Shown here: positions 1 through 10,617 of the stretch, in pieces
How the letters are laid out: each line of letters opens with the position of its first letter
How positions within the stretch are numbered: position 1 is the stretch's first letter
Source: Candidatus Caenarcanales bacterium
Lineage (GTDB): Bacteria; Cyanobacteriota; Vampirovibrionia; Caenarcaniphilales; Caenarcanaceae
Assembly: GCA_947489925.1 (NCBI GenBank)
Contig: CANLFK010000019.1
Coordinates: 1 to 19,224, forward strand
Reading direction: 5' to 3'
Length of the DNA stretch: 19,224 nucleotides
Notes under the pieces: model-generated
Seen by the model: the letters and a program-made list of their open reading frames with translations, nothing else
What the model was told of the DNA's origin: nothing
Database searches by the model: none
Made by a program: the position numbers and the translations under genes

Positions 1-61
1 TCCTCTTTTAAAGATATGTATTCTCATGATATTCCTAAATTATTTTCTCTACTTTAACTCA

Positions 62-112
62 TGCAAAATCCTTGTTTGGTAGGGGGTTTGAGCTTTCAGG
101 GGGTTGGGGGGT
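62..112 (-). repeat. GC-rich in-frame repeat insertion forming the C-terminus of the RM gene
   Basis: A C-rich stretch encodes ITPQPPESSNPLPNKDFA and then stops. Its base composition (runs of C4-C6 on the minus strand) contrasts sharply with the surrounding AT-rich sequence. It resembles the proline-rich dispersed palindromic repeats often found inside and between Bacteroidetes genes; that likeness is from memory and unverified. The methyltransferase-like sequence ends at ILSFRK immediately before it. Confidence 0.5.
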
Positions 113-926
113 GATTTTCCTAAAGCTCAAAATTGCCGCATCAACCGTTGCATTATCAAATATTGGTATTCCACTAAAATCAATAAAACTATTTAATTGA
201 GTATTTTTCAACAAGTAATTTCTTAAGCTCTCTCCATAGTTGGCTCTAGCAAACTTATTTGAAATAATGAAAACAAAATGACCACTAGTATTTAAAACTG
301 AATTCGCTCTTTCAATAAAGTAAGTATAAATATCAGCAATACTATTAAAAACGGCATAATTGTTTTTTAAGTATAGTTTTATATCTTTAATTTCTTCCTG
401 TCTGATATAAGGCGGATTACCAATTACTACATCAAAGCCAATAAAATTACCGCTCTCATCAAGCACTTCAGGAAATTCAAAACGCCATTCAAAAGCATTT
501 TCAAATATTATATTATTCTCTAAATTTTCAAGTTCTTCTTTTGCTTTTATAATTTCTTTTTTTAATTGTTCTTGTTTTTTTATACTCTCTTTTTTCTGTT
601 TTTCACTTTCAGTACCTAAATCTAAAGAAATTTGGTTTTGAAATTTATCTAATTCACCTTCAAGATTATTTACTTTTGCTTTGACTGGATGATTAAAAAG
701 TAATTCTTGTTTAAAATTTGTCCTAATACTTTCAATAAACTTTTTTACTTCTCTTTTTTGTTCTTTATTTTCAGCATTTTGATAAGTTTGTACTGCTTTT
801 TTATACTCTTCGATTGAAATATTTCTACTTTTTAAAATACTATTTAAATCTGCATTCAAAGAATATCTACTAATCAGCGAATTACCTTGTTTAATGTTTA
901 TATCAATGTTTGGTAGTGTTTCTAAC

Positions 927-965
927 TCTCTTTCCGTTGGAGAGGGCGGAGGTGAGGTCTTATAG
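927..965 (-). repeat. GC-rich in-frame repeat insertion inside the RM methyltransferase domain
   Basis: This encodes TSPPPSPTERELE between LKNAYYK and TLPNIDINIKQGNSLIS. In type IIG enzymes these two conserved blocks are normally joined by a short variable loop, so the segment looks like an in-frame insertion tolerated on a surface loop. On the plus strand the core is ccgttggagagggcggaggt, an imperfect palindrome-like GC-rich element of the kind dispersed in Bacteroidetes genomes (recalled, not checked). Confidence 0.5.
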
Positions 966-1775
966 TAAGCGTTTTTTAATAGTTCAATCCACAAACGCAA
1001 TTGGCATATTTTCACCGAATTAGAATTAATATCTACACCAAAAAGGCAATTTTCAATAATAGTTTGCTTTTCATGAAATAGGCTCTCTTGTATTCTCTGA
1101 CTTTCCTTGTTTGTCGGGTTATATTCAAAAAGTTCGCCTTCTTCATCTGTTACAATCAATTCATCATTTACAACTTCAACTTGATATTCTTTCAGTCGCT
1201 TTCCTGTGCGGTCTTGCAATATTTTCAAATCGTTTTTCACAGCAATCATTTCATTTAGTGCCGAAACCAAAAAGTGTCCAGAACCTACCGCTGGATCACA
1301 AATTTTAATACTGTTTACAATTTCATTGGCTTCTTTTCGGTCTTCAATTTTGTCATAAAGTTCTTCAAGGCTTGAGCAATTCCATTTTTTTATTTCATTG
1401 AATTTCTGAACTACTGATTTGCGAATAGTTTCACGACACATATACATAGTGATGAAACCGGGAGTAAAGAATGAACCGTCTTTGTAGCCATTTATTTTCT
1501 CAAAGATTAAACCAAGAACGGAAGCATTAATCAGCGTTTTATTATCTTCTTGAATTTCTTCTGAACCTTCACTAGCAAAGTCATAAGCGTTTAAGAAGTC
1601 AAATAAATATTCAAGGGTATTTAAATTTCCTGTGCGTTTTTTGCCTTGATAATTTTTGAGAACGGTTGATGAAATAACTGGAATGGTTTTATCATCTTTC
1701 AAATTGCTGATGAATAAAGTTACTTGTTCAATTTCTGTTGGTTCAAAGAGCGAACTATTTAAGTATGGTACTTTT

Positions 1776-2942
1776 TCAAATGCCTTTTTTTACATCTTGG
1801 TTTCTATCATCATACTTGCGAGCCAAGACTTGAAAAAACAAACTGTTCAGATCGTCATAATTCTTGATTTTATCTAAACTTAAAAACGCATAAGATTTGT
1901 CGCCTTTGTGATAAGTAATGAGTTGAGCTTCTAATAATTTGAGAAACAAAATTCTATTTATCCAAGTAATACTCAATTCAAGAGCAACATTAAAAAGTCT
2001 TTCTGATTGAGTGTTTCCGAATTGGCTTGGTTCGTCTAATCGGTTGAGTTTGTCTAAGCTGTCAAGCTGAATGATCGCATCTTCAAGAATGCTTCCCGAA
2101 TTTCTTTCGCCTTCTTTGTTTCGTTCAATTAATTTTTTGCTTCCTTCTTTGGTTTCTGTCAAACCGATAATGTGTAATAACTCGCTGTAAAAACTTTTGT
2201 CAAGGCTATTGCTGTCATTAGCAAATGGAAGTTTTAAGAGATGCTCGGCTGAAAGAAGTTTGAATAAAGCAATAAGTTTATTATCATCAGATTTATCAGC
2301 ATTACGAAGTGGCTTTTGATATTCTTCTAAATCGAAGTAAGTAAACTCAATTTCAGTTTTAATGTCAGCAATAAAAGGTTCTGCAATTTGCTTATAGAAA
2401 AAATCTGTTTTGGTGCCAGCCAAACGCCCGCCTTCAAAGTCAGTGAATTGTTTTACAAGGTTTTTATTTTGAGCAAAAAGTCTATCAAATAAAACAGCAT
2501 CAAAAATAAACCATTCATTAATATTTGTTACCACCAAATGCTTTATTTCAAGATTTTTGTGTGTAATTCTTTCTCTTAAATAATATAAAACTAATTCCTG
2601 AAAAGCTTTTTTATTTAACTTTTCGGTAGTAATCATTTCAGCTTTATTTGTTATTTTTTTGGCTTCAATAATTACTCCAACTGAACTGCTTGCATTATTT
2701 CCATTGTGAATAACAAGGTCATTTCGCCCTTTGGTATTTATAAAATGGCTTGGGTCATAATATGTTTTCTTTAAAAAGTCGCTGACAAGATTTTTATGAA
2801 ACTCTTCACTTTCGGTATCATTTATCCTGTCGAGTAGCTGGATAAGATTTGTCTTGAAACCTTCAATTTCATCTCTATTCGGTTTTATTTTAAAAAAAGC
2901 TTTATTTAATGCCTGTTTTGGCTTTAATTCTTTAAAAATCAT
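1776..2942 (-). pseudogene. Type IIG restriction-modification enzyme, nuclease and linker part (N-terminal fragment of the same broken gene)
   Basis: This is the N-terminal 388 residues of the type IIG enzyme. The opening (LKPKQALNKAFFKIKPNR) is typical of these proteins. A PD-(D/E)xK nuclease signature is visible: Asp75 in GRNDLVI and Glu93-x-Lys95 in VIIEAKK. The helical connector runs to LARKYDDRNQDVKK, where the frame fails at a 7-base A tract (plus-strand T7, 1785-1791) and stops after GI. Removing one A gives QDVKKAFEKVPYLNSSLF, which joins smoothly to the methyltransferase fragment, so the two are one gene of roughly 960 codons. The start ATG at 2940-2942 has only a distant AGGG as possible ribosome binding site. 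Cause of the frameshift is open: decay, phase variation or a sequencing error in a homopolymer. Confidence 0.85.
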
Positions 2943-3032
2943 CGATTATTTCATTACCCTTTTAATCGGTTAAGATAAGTTTTTTGGTCAGAACAGTGCC
3001 AGAGCATTAGTTTGTGTTATTTGTATCAAGTC

Positions 3033-3041
3033 ATTATAACA
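3033..3041 (-). promoter_or_regulatory. Extended -10 promoter upstream of the RM gene
   Basis: On the minus strand TGTTATAAT is a perfect extended -10 (TGnTATAAT, hexamer 3033-3038). No good -35 lies 17 bp upstream, as is common for extended -10 promoters. It would give a leader of about 85 nt before the ATG at 2942. The remaining gene-less sequence 2943-3309 shows a second bare TATAAT (minus strand, 3129-3134) and a 14-bp palindrome at 3162-3175; no RNA gene or convincing ORF. Confidence 0.45.
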
Positions 3042-3309
3042 AAGATGTAAAATTTTCCTTGGAAGCAGAGATCAGAGAAGGACAATTATTAAATTTCTCT
3101 GCCACAAAGCTTCACATATTAATACAGGATTATATTGTACTGACGACTGAAAGGCTTATACTTTCAATATTGAAATGATTAATGCTTCTCTTTGATAAAT
3201 TCAACTCTAAATTACTGCCCTCGAAAGAATTCTCAGGAATGATAGTTTTAACTTAAAGACAAATTTCTAGACATTATAAAAATCACTTATATTAAGAATT
3301 AAAACACTT

Positions 3310-3331
3310 AAAAAACACCAAAACCTTGGTG
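3310..3331 (-). terminator. Intrinsic terminator of the 23S rRNA transcript
   Basis: On the minus strand CACCAA-GGTT-TTGGTG forms a perfect 6-bp stem with a tetraloop, followed directly by six T residues (plus-strand A6 at 3310-3315). It lies about 140 bp beyond the 23S 3' end and outside the processing stalk, as expected for the end of the precursor. A further 8-bp inverted repeat (TTAAGAAT/ATTCTTAA) encloses it. Confidence 0.8.
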
Positions 3332-3407
3332 ATAGAGATTAAAACATTCTTAATATCTTATTGATTTAGATTACTCTCTAACAAATGAGAGAAAGTAAAC
3401 TAAAAAG

Positions 3408-3461
3408 GAAAACTGAAAGCTGCGTATATGAAGCGTATAGAAAATAATATTCGATACTTAT
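3408..3461 (-). ncRNA. 23S rRNA processing stalk, 3' arm
   Basis: This is the downstream arm of a long-range inverted repeat that brackets the 23S gene. Positions 3408-3427 are perfectly complementary to 6481-6500 (20 bp), 3439-3451 to 6465-6477 (13 bp), and 3453-3461 to 6412-6420 (9 bp). Paired arms enclosing mature 23S are the classic substrate of RNase III in rRNA maturation. The complementarity is read directly; the RNase III role is from general knowledge. Confidence 0.85.
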
Positions 3462-3472
3462 AATAAGAAGTA

Positions 3473-6405
<2,933 letters not shown>

Positions 6406-6411
6406 TTATTG

Positions 6412-6500
6412 ATAAGTATCCAAAATATTAAAAGACTTTTTGACTAGGCTTTCAAACATTTTACAATATTATTTTCTTTAATACGCAGCTTTCAGTTTTC
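6412..6500 (-). ncRNA. 23S rRNA processing stalk, 5' arm
   Basis: This is the upstream arm of the precursor stem. It contains the complements of the 3' arm: 6481-6500 (20 bp, perfect), 6465-6477 (13 bp, perfect) and 6412-6420 (9 bp, perfect), separated by unpaired bulges, the largest at 6421-6464. It lies between the promoter at 6529-6557 and the mature 5' end. Confidence 0.85.
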
Positions 6501-6528
6501 TGGTTGATTTGAAATTTCAACAGGTAAG

Positions 6529-6557
6529 ATAGTAATCAATTTTCAAATAAAAGTCAA
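6529..6557 (-). promoter_or_regulatory. Promoter of the isolated 23S rRNA gene
   Basis: On the minus strand TTGACT (6552-6557) and TACTAT (6529-6534) are separated by exactly 17 bp. Transcription would begin near 6522, about 20 nt before the processing stalk. A 12-bp perfect palindrome TTGAAATTTCAA (6509-6520) sits at the start of the transcript. The rest of the gene-less stretch 6558-6752 is plain AT-rich sequence with no 16S, tRNA or ORF that I can support. Confidence 0.65.
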
Positions 6558-6752
6558 TCACTTTCTGAAAATCTTTTTTATTTTTCAACTTTTTTCACTA
6601 AATAATCTCGGTAGCTCTTTCCTAGAAAGATTAAAAAAATTATTTTTGGCTGTGTAAAATTTTTAAATTTACTTTTATCCACATTTTATATACAAATAAA
6701 TTCCAATATAATGAAAACTAATTGATTGCTAAGTCCTAAATTGCTCAAATTC

Positions 6753-6761
6753 TGTGATACT
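6753..6761 (+). promoter_or_regulatory. Possible extended -10 promoter for the membrane-protein/kinase pair
   Basis: TGTGATACT fits an extended -10 (TG-n-GATACT, four of six hexamer matches) about 40 bp before the start at 6803. No convincing -35 is seen, so support is modest. Confidence 0.3.
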
Positions 6762-6802
6762 ATAGACTTTTAACTTTAAATTAATAAAGCTGTTTATAAA
6801 TC

Positions 6803-7810
6803 ATGAAAGTTTTAGCTTCAAAACAAGCAAATATAATTAATTCAGCTCCTAATTCAGTGGCAAGTCCTTCTTTTGCAAACAATCCTGCAAATCCTAATCT
6901 TCCAGCAAACACCACTCAATTAACAGCTCCAGTCAATCCAAATAATGCACCTACAGTTATATATGTTGATGCTGACGCTAATAAACCTGTGCCACCTTGG
7001 GTAAGGCTTTTAGGATTGACTTTAGCAACTGCTGGTGTTGCAAGTGGAATATTCTTGGGTGCGAGACACTTTGAAAACAGAAAAATCGGATTTGAAAACA
7101 GAAAAATCGGAAACGCAATTAAATCTCATATTGAAAAATATACAAGCCCAAATAATCTTCATTTAGAAAATAGTATTAAACCACGCCACGAAATTTATAA
7201 ACTTTGCCAAGAATTATTAAAGAGACCAGATATTTCTGAAAATTCTAAAAATAAAATAAAAACTTTGTTAGCTACTTTAGGCATTGATCATACAAATGGA
7301 AACATTAAAGAAACACATTTTGTATCCGAAGATGGAGATCATTATATTGATGGTTTGAAATATTCAGATATTCAAATGGCGGCGGTAAATTTAAAAGATT
7401 TATTTTCTTTAGGCTCTGCAGAACTTACTGAGTCATCAACAGAAACTTGGGATACAGGTAAATTATTTAGAGTAGCAAACAAAAGAACAAAACTGAAAAT
7501 TCAAGAAGAACTTGAGAACCTAACACTAAATCATAAAAATACAGATATTCCAGATTATGAATCAAATAATCCTCATTTAGTTTTAAAAGTTTTAGTAAAT
7601 GCAAATCCTGAAGGTGAAATTCAAGTTTTAAATCCAAAAAACAATGAGCCCTTTACTAAAGAAGGGACTGACTTTTCAAATCATAGATTTACGAGTTTAA
7701 TTCCACAAGCAACAACAACTCCTTATTATGGTAATTCTTGGCTTCGTTTTTTCTTACTTGAAACAGAGCTAGAAGTAGGACTAGGCTTGCTTGGTTTAGC
7801 TATCCATTAA
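6803..7810 (+). CDS. Hypothetical single-pass membrane protein
   Basis: I do not recognise this 335-residue protein. The N-terminal 65 residues are rich in Asn, Pro, Ala and Ser and probably disordered. A single hydrophobic segment follows (about residues 66-87, WVRLLGLTLATAGVASGIFLG), then a soluble region of about 245 residues of mixed alpha/beta character. There is no N-terminal signal peptide, so the Pro/Asn-rich part may stay in the cytoplasm with the rest exported, but topology is uncertain. Directly after the membrane segment the heptapeptide FENRKIG occurs twice in tandem, encoded by a perfect 21-bp duplication. The start ATG lacks a Shine-Dalgarno sequence. The sugar-kinase gene begins 11 bp downstream, so the two are probably co-transcribed; a shared envelope role is only a guess. 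Confidence 0.75.
   Translation: MKVLASKQANIINSAPNSVASPSFANNPANPNLPANTTQLTAPVNPNNAPTVIYVDADANKPVPPWVRLLGLTLATAGVASGIFLGARHFENRKIGFENRKIGNAIKSHIEKYTSPNNLHLENSIKPRHEIYKLCQELLKRPDISENSKNKIKTLLATLGIDHTNGNIKETHFVSEDGDHYIDGLKYSDIQMAAVNLKDLFSLGSAELTESSTETWDTGKLFRVANKRTKLKIQEELENLTLNHKNTDIPDYESNNPHLVLKVLVNANPEGEIQVLNPKNNEPFTKEGTDFSNHRFTSLIPQATTTPYYGNSWLRFFLLETELEVGLGLLGLAIH
7070..7111 (+). repeat. Perfect 21-bp in-frame tandem duplication
   Basis: Two identical 21-bp copies (7070-7090 and 7091-7111) each encode FENRKIG just after the membrane segment of the hypothetical protein. The length is a multiple of three, so the frame is kept. Exact identity suggests a recent slippage event. Confidence 0.95.
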
Positions 7811-7821
7811 GAAAAATACTA

Positions 7822-8871
7822 ATGAAAGCGGAAATACAATCAGCCTTAGAGCGAATTAAAAAGCATAAGCCCAAAATTACGGTTATTGGTGATTTAATTT
7901 TAGATGAATATATAATTGGTTATCCAGAGCGGATTTCTCGTGAAGCACCAGTTTTAATTTTAGAATATAAAGAAAATTATTACCGACTGGGTGGTGCCGC
8001 CAATGCCGCTATTAATGCCGCTAAGCTCGGAGCTGAAGTTAATTTAATTGGTATAACTGGCAATGATCAAGCATATGAGCGAATGAGCCAAATCTGCGAG
8101 GAAAATAATATTAATTTATGTTCATTAAAATTAACTAATAAACCAACAACTTTAAAAACACGCATTTTAGCGACTAATACGGCTTCTAGCTTATTAAAAA
8201 GCGGTAATTTTTCCACTCAGCAGGTTTTAAGGCTTGATCACCAAAATACCAGAGCTTTAACAAAAGACGAAAATAAAGAATTATTAAATTTAATTGAAGC
8301 TAATTTAAAAGAAAAAGATAATTTAGTTTTACTGTCAGACTATGCTTTGGGAGTTTTAAATAAAGATTTATTAGCTGATTTAATTAATTCTCAAAGTTCT
8401 CAAAGATTAATTGTGGCTGATCCAAGCGGAGATTTTACTCGTTTTAAAGGCGTTTATTTAATTACTCCTAATCAGCCAGACACCGAAAAAGAATTAAAAT
8501 TAACCGAAAATCTACAATGTGAAACCGATAAAGAAATAGAATTCTTGAAAAATAATTTAGCTGATTTGCTTGGTGATAAAACTAATTTTTTAATTACTCG
8601 AGGCTCTGAAGGAATGCTTTTAATTAATAATCAGCCTGAAAGTAAACCTTATTTATTAACAGCTTTCAATAAAGCCGAGGTTTTTGATGTTACTGGTGCT
8701 GGAGATACTGTTTCAGCTTGCATTTCGGTAGCTTTGGCTTGTGGAATTGACTTGCAGACATCTGTATTATTAGGTAATTTAGCGGCCAGTATTGTAGTCC
8801 GTAAGGCTGGAGCAGCTACTACCAATTTGATTGAAATGAAAGAGGCTTTAAATAATTTATCTAATTTATAA
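7822..8871 (+). CDS. hldA: PfkB-family kinase, D-glycero-beta-D-manno-heptose-7-phosphate kinase-like (HldE N-terminal domain type)
   Basis: This is a 349-residue ribokinase/PfkB sugar kinase that most resembles the kinase domain of HldE (RfaE). That enzyme phosphorylates heptose 7-phosphate to the 1,7-bisphosphate on the way to ADP-heptose for lipopolysaccharide or other surface glycans. Visible signatures are the N-terminal VIGDLILDEYIIG, the HldE-type substrate loop PERISREAPV (residues 35-44), the GG motif LGGAANAAINAAKLG (56-70) and the C-terminal anion-hole/catalytic motif DVTGAGDT with Asp295 as likely base. There is no adenylyltransferase domain, so that activity must come from another gene, as in organisms with separate HldA and HldC. 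It follows the membrane-protein gene by 11 bp and ends at a strong terminator. Kinase family is certain; exact substrate is likely but not proven. Confidence 0.88.
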   Translation: MKAEIQSALERIKKHKPKITVIGDLILDEYIIGYPERISREAPVLILEYKENYYRLGGAANAAINAAKLGAEVNLIGITGNDQAYERMSQICEENNINLCSLKLTNKPTTLKTRILATNTASSLLKSGNFSTQQVLRLDHQNTRALTKDENKELLNLIEANLKEKDNLVLLSDYALGVLNKDLLADLINSQSSQRLIVADPSGDFTRFKGVYLITPNQPDTEKELKLTENLQCETDKEIEFLKNNLADLLGDKTNFLITRGSEGMLLINNQPESKPYLLTAFNKAEVFDVTGAGDTVSACISVALACGIDLQTSVLLGNLAASIVVRKAGAATTNLIEMKEALNNLSNL

Positions 8872-8875
8872 CTAT

Positions 8876-8927
8876 AAAAAAGGTGCAAAACTTTACATTA
8901 AAATAAAGAACTTTGCACCTGAATTTT
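8876..8927 (+). terminator. Bidirectional intrinsic terminator between convergent genes
   Basis: AGGTGCAAA (8881-8889) and TTTGCACCT (8912-8920) form a perfect 9-bp stem, extended by further A/T pairs toward the loop. It is preceded by A5 and followed by TTTT, so it can end both the kinase transcript (plus) and the cysteine-rich protein transcript (minus). Confidence 0.85.
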
Positions 8928-8948
8928 AAAGAAGCCGAAAATTAAAGC

Positions 8949-9161
8949 TTAAATTCTCCACCATTTATTGGTTTCAGTGGTTCCGTCTGGACAAGCACCG
9001 CATTTATCTTTTGGTTCACATTTAGCTTGTGGTGAACATTTATCAGGCTTTGGAGCACATTTGTCTTTGGGAGGACAGCACCAAGTTCTGGCTTCAACCG
9101 AACTGATTTGAAAACCAGTAATTAAAACTAAGCCAAAAATAAATAAAAGAGACTTTTTCAT
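8949..9161 (-). CDS. Small secreted cysteine-rich protein
   Basis: This 70-residue protein has a textbook Sec signal peptide (MKKS, hydrophobic LLFIFGLVLITGF, cleavage expected after V-E-A24). The mature part is about 46 residues with seven cysteines (28, 29, 35, 42, 48, 54, 57) spaced in K/P/D-rich repeats: PKDKC, KPDKC, PQAKC, PKDKC, then GACPDG, ending NKWWRI. The regular spacing suggests a disulfide-bonded or metal-binding micro-protein in the periplasm or outside the cell. It has one of the better ribosome binding sites here: AAGG (9171-9174 on the plus strand) 9 nt from the ATG. No family is recognised. It is convergent with the kinase and divergent from the glycosylphosphotransferase. 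Confidence 0.8.
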   Translation of the reverse strand: MKKSLLFIFGLVLITGFQISSVEARTWCCPPKDKCAPKPDKCSPQAKCEPKDKCGACPDGTTETNKWWRI

Positions 9162-9249
9162 GAAAATTTACCTTATAAGTATTTAACAAACATTTATTAC
9201 ACATTAAAATTTATAGTAATAAATAAGTTTTGTATATAAAAAATATTTA

Positions 9250-10617
9250 ATGTATTTACTCTCTTTGATAAATGGTCTTTTAATCAGGAAACAGAAAATA
9301 GTTTTGTTTTTAATTGATTATGCTTTTTTAATTTTTTCGCTTTTAATTTCAAATTTTATTTTTGAATATAAACATTATGGAATTTTACCGAATGAGAGCT
9401 TAAATTTATATAGTTTATTTTTAATTTTTTTAATTTGTTTTTTATTTAGTGTTTTTTATATTTCTAATCTTTATCATTTACCTTCTCGAATCAAGGATTT
9501 AAGCCTGAAATTTTCCGCTCTCTTAATTGCAAATATAGTTTTATTTAGCGGAATTGCCATATTTTGTTATTTAACCAAATTCTCTTTAGGACGAGATGTT
9601 TTGGGTTTGGCTTATTTTTTATATTTTATATTTTTTTTACTGAATCGTTTAATTTTAATACAAATCTTTTCGGCTAAATATTTGGCTTTGGTCAAACCAA
9701 TTAAATGTTTATTCCTAAATCATGGACCTTTAATTTCATTACTCAAAGAAGAAAATACTTATAATAAACAATATGAATTTTTAATTTTTGAACCTTCAGA
9801 TCATTTATTGAAAGACTTTATTAAAGAAGAAAATATTGAAATTATTATTATTGATTCTTATTCAGAAGAAAATATTAAAGATCTATTGGTTTATGAATTA
9901 ATTGAATTAAAGTTTCATGGCATAAAAGTTATAGAGGCCGCCAACTTCTTTGAGCAAATTAACTTTCGAGTTCCTATATTGAATTTACCCGGGCATTGGT
10001 TTTTAAATTCACAAGTTTTTAATGATATTACTAATCAGGCTTTGCTGAGAGCAAAAAGAATTTTTGACATTTTGAGTGCTTTAATTTTAGGCATTTTAAC
10101 TTTGCCAATTATGCTCTGCGTGGTTTTAATTATGAAAATCATGTCAAAAGATTCCATTTTTTATACTCAAGCAAGAATTGGATTAAACGGGAAAGTTTTT
10201 ACAATTTATAAATTGCGTTCTATGTTTGCTAATTCGGAAAAAGATGGCATTCAATGGACAATTTCGAGAGATCCACGCATAACTCCAATTGGCAAAATTT
10301 TAAGAGCCACTCGATTAGACGAATTACCACAATTGATTAATATTTTAAAAGGAGATATGAGTTTAATTGGTCCACGCCCAGAAAGACCAGAATTTACAAG
10401 TCAATTACAAAAAGAAATTCCATTTTATGATTTGCGTCATTCAGTCAGACCGGGGCTAAGCGGTTGGGCACAAGTTAATGAACCTTTGGCTACTCCGTCT
10501 GACTCATTAAAAAAACTGGAATACGATTTATTTTATATAAGACATTTATCTTTATGGCTTGAATTTGAAATAATTTTACGCACTATTCAAGTAGTTTTAA
10601 TGCGAAAAGGCAATTAA
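9250..10617 (+). CDS. Polyprenyl-phosphate glycosylphosphotransferase (initiating sugar transferase, WcaJ/WbaP-like)
   Basis: This enzyme transfers a sugar-1-phosphate from a nucleotide sugar to undecaprenyl phosphate, the first membrane step of exopolysaccharide, capsule or O-antigen synthesis. The 455 residues show the usual order: four hydrophobic helices (about 17-38, 53-75, 86-107, 117-139), a Rossmann-like middle domain (about 150-240, with IEIIIIDSYSEEN), a fifth membrane segment (about 270-295), then the bacterial sugar transferase domain. The last includes FYTQARIGLNGKVFTIYKLRSM, the catalytic Asp-Glu pair in LDELPQ (Asp357-Glu358), GDMSLIGPRPERPEF and a C-terminal RPGLSGWAQVN. Length is typical of full PHPT-family proteins. 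The start ATG lacks a Shine-Dalgarno sequence. The sugar substrate cannot be read from the sequence. Its stop codon directly abuts that of the convergent sigma gene. Confidence 0.93.
   Translation: MYLLSLINGLLIRKQKIVLFLIDYAFLIFSLLISNFIFEYKHYGILPNESLNLYSLFLIFLICFLFSVFYISNLYHLPSRIKDLSLKFSALLIANIVLFSGIAIFCYLTKFSLGRDVLGLAYFLYFIFFLLNRLILIQIFSAKYLALVKPIKCLFLNHGPLISLLKEENTYNKQYEFLIFEPSDHLLKDFIKEENIEIIIIDSYSEENIKDLLVYELIELKFHGIKVIEAANFFEQINFRVPILNLPGHWFLNSQVFNDITNQALLRAKRIFDILSALILGILTLPIMLCVVLIMKIMSKDSIFYTQARIGLNGKVFTIYKLRSMFANSEKDGIQWTISRDPRITPIGKILRATRLDELPQLINILKGDMSLIGPRPERPEFTSQLQKEIPFYDLRHSVRPGLSGWAQVNEPLATPSDSLKKLEYDLFYIRHLSLWLEFEIILRTIQVVLMRKGN

Larger units (their letters stand above)
59..1702 (-). 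pseudogene. Type IIG restriction-modification enzyme, methyltransferase part (C-terminal fragment of a broken gene)
   Basis: This encodes the adenine-N6 DNA methyltransferase half of a bifunctional type IIG (Eco57I-like) enzyme. Visible motifs are the SAM-binding motif I DPAVGSGHF (around 1270-1294) and the catalytic motif IV NPPY (407-418), plus a Lys/Glu-rich helical insert between them. It is not an independent gene. The same frame is open upstream to about 1792 (KAFEKVPYLNSSLFEPTEIE), has only TTG at 1700-1702 as a start, and continues the nuclease fragment at 1776-2942 once one base in the T7 run at 1785-1791 is removed. Two proline-rich in-frame insertions (about 927-965 and 62-112) do not look like native methyltransferase sequence. 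The second forms the C-terminus, and the protein stops just after the methyltransferase domain, with no target recognition domain. Family assignment is firm; loss of function is inferred. Confidence 0.85.

Noticed and set aside
1..57. Plus-strand open frame reading SSFKDMYSHDIPKLFSLL and a stop, possibly the end of a gene entering from the left.
   Set aside because: Only 18 codons are visible, with no recognisable motif; it could equally be non-coding sequence after the truncated RM gene.
1785..1791. Programmed ribosomal frameshift in the RM gene at the A7 run.
   Set aside because: The required shift is +1, whereas A-rich slippery runs usually give -1, and no stimulatory structure is evident; a homopolymer indel is simpler.
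3162..3175. 14-bp perfect palindrome TTTCAATATTGAAA.
   Set aside because: A palindrome of this size is expected by chance in AT-rich sequence and no promoter element lines up convincingly with it.
2943..3309. Search for a 5S rRNA or tRNA next to the 23S gene.
   Set aside because: No 5S-like conserved blocks or cloverleaf-like sequence was found on either strand; the strand also terminates transcription at 3310.
8881..8920. The AGGTGCAAA/TTTGCACCT inverted repeat as an operator or mobile element end.
   Set aside because: Its position between convergent stop codons with flanking A and T tracts fits a bidirectional terminator.
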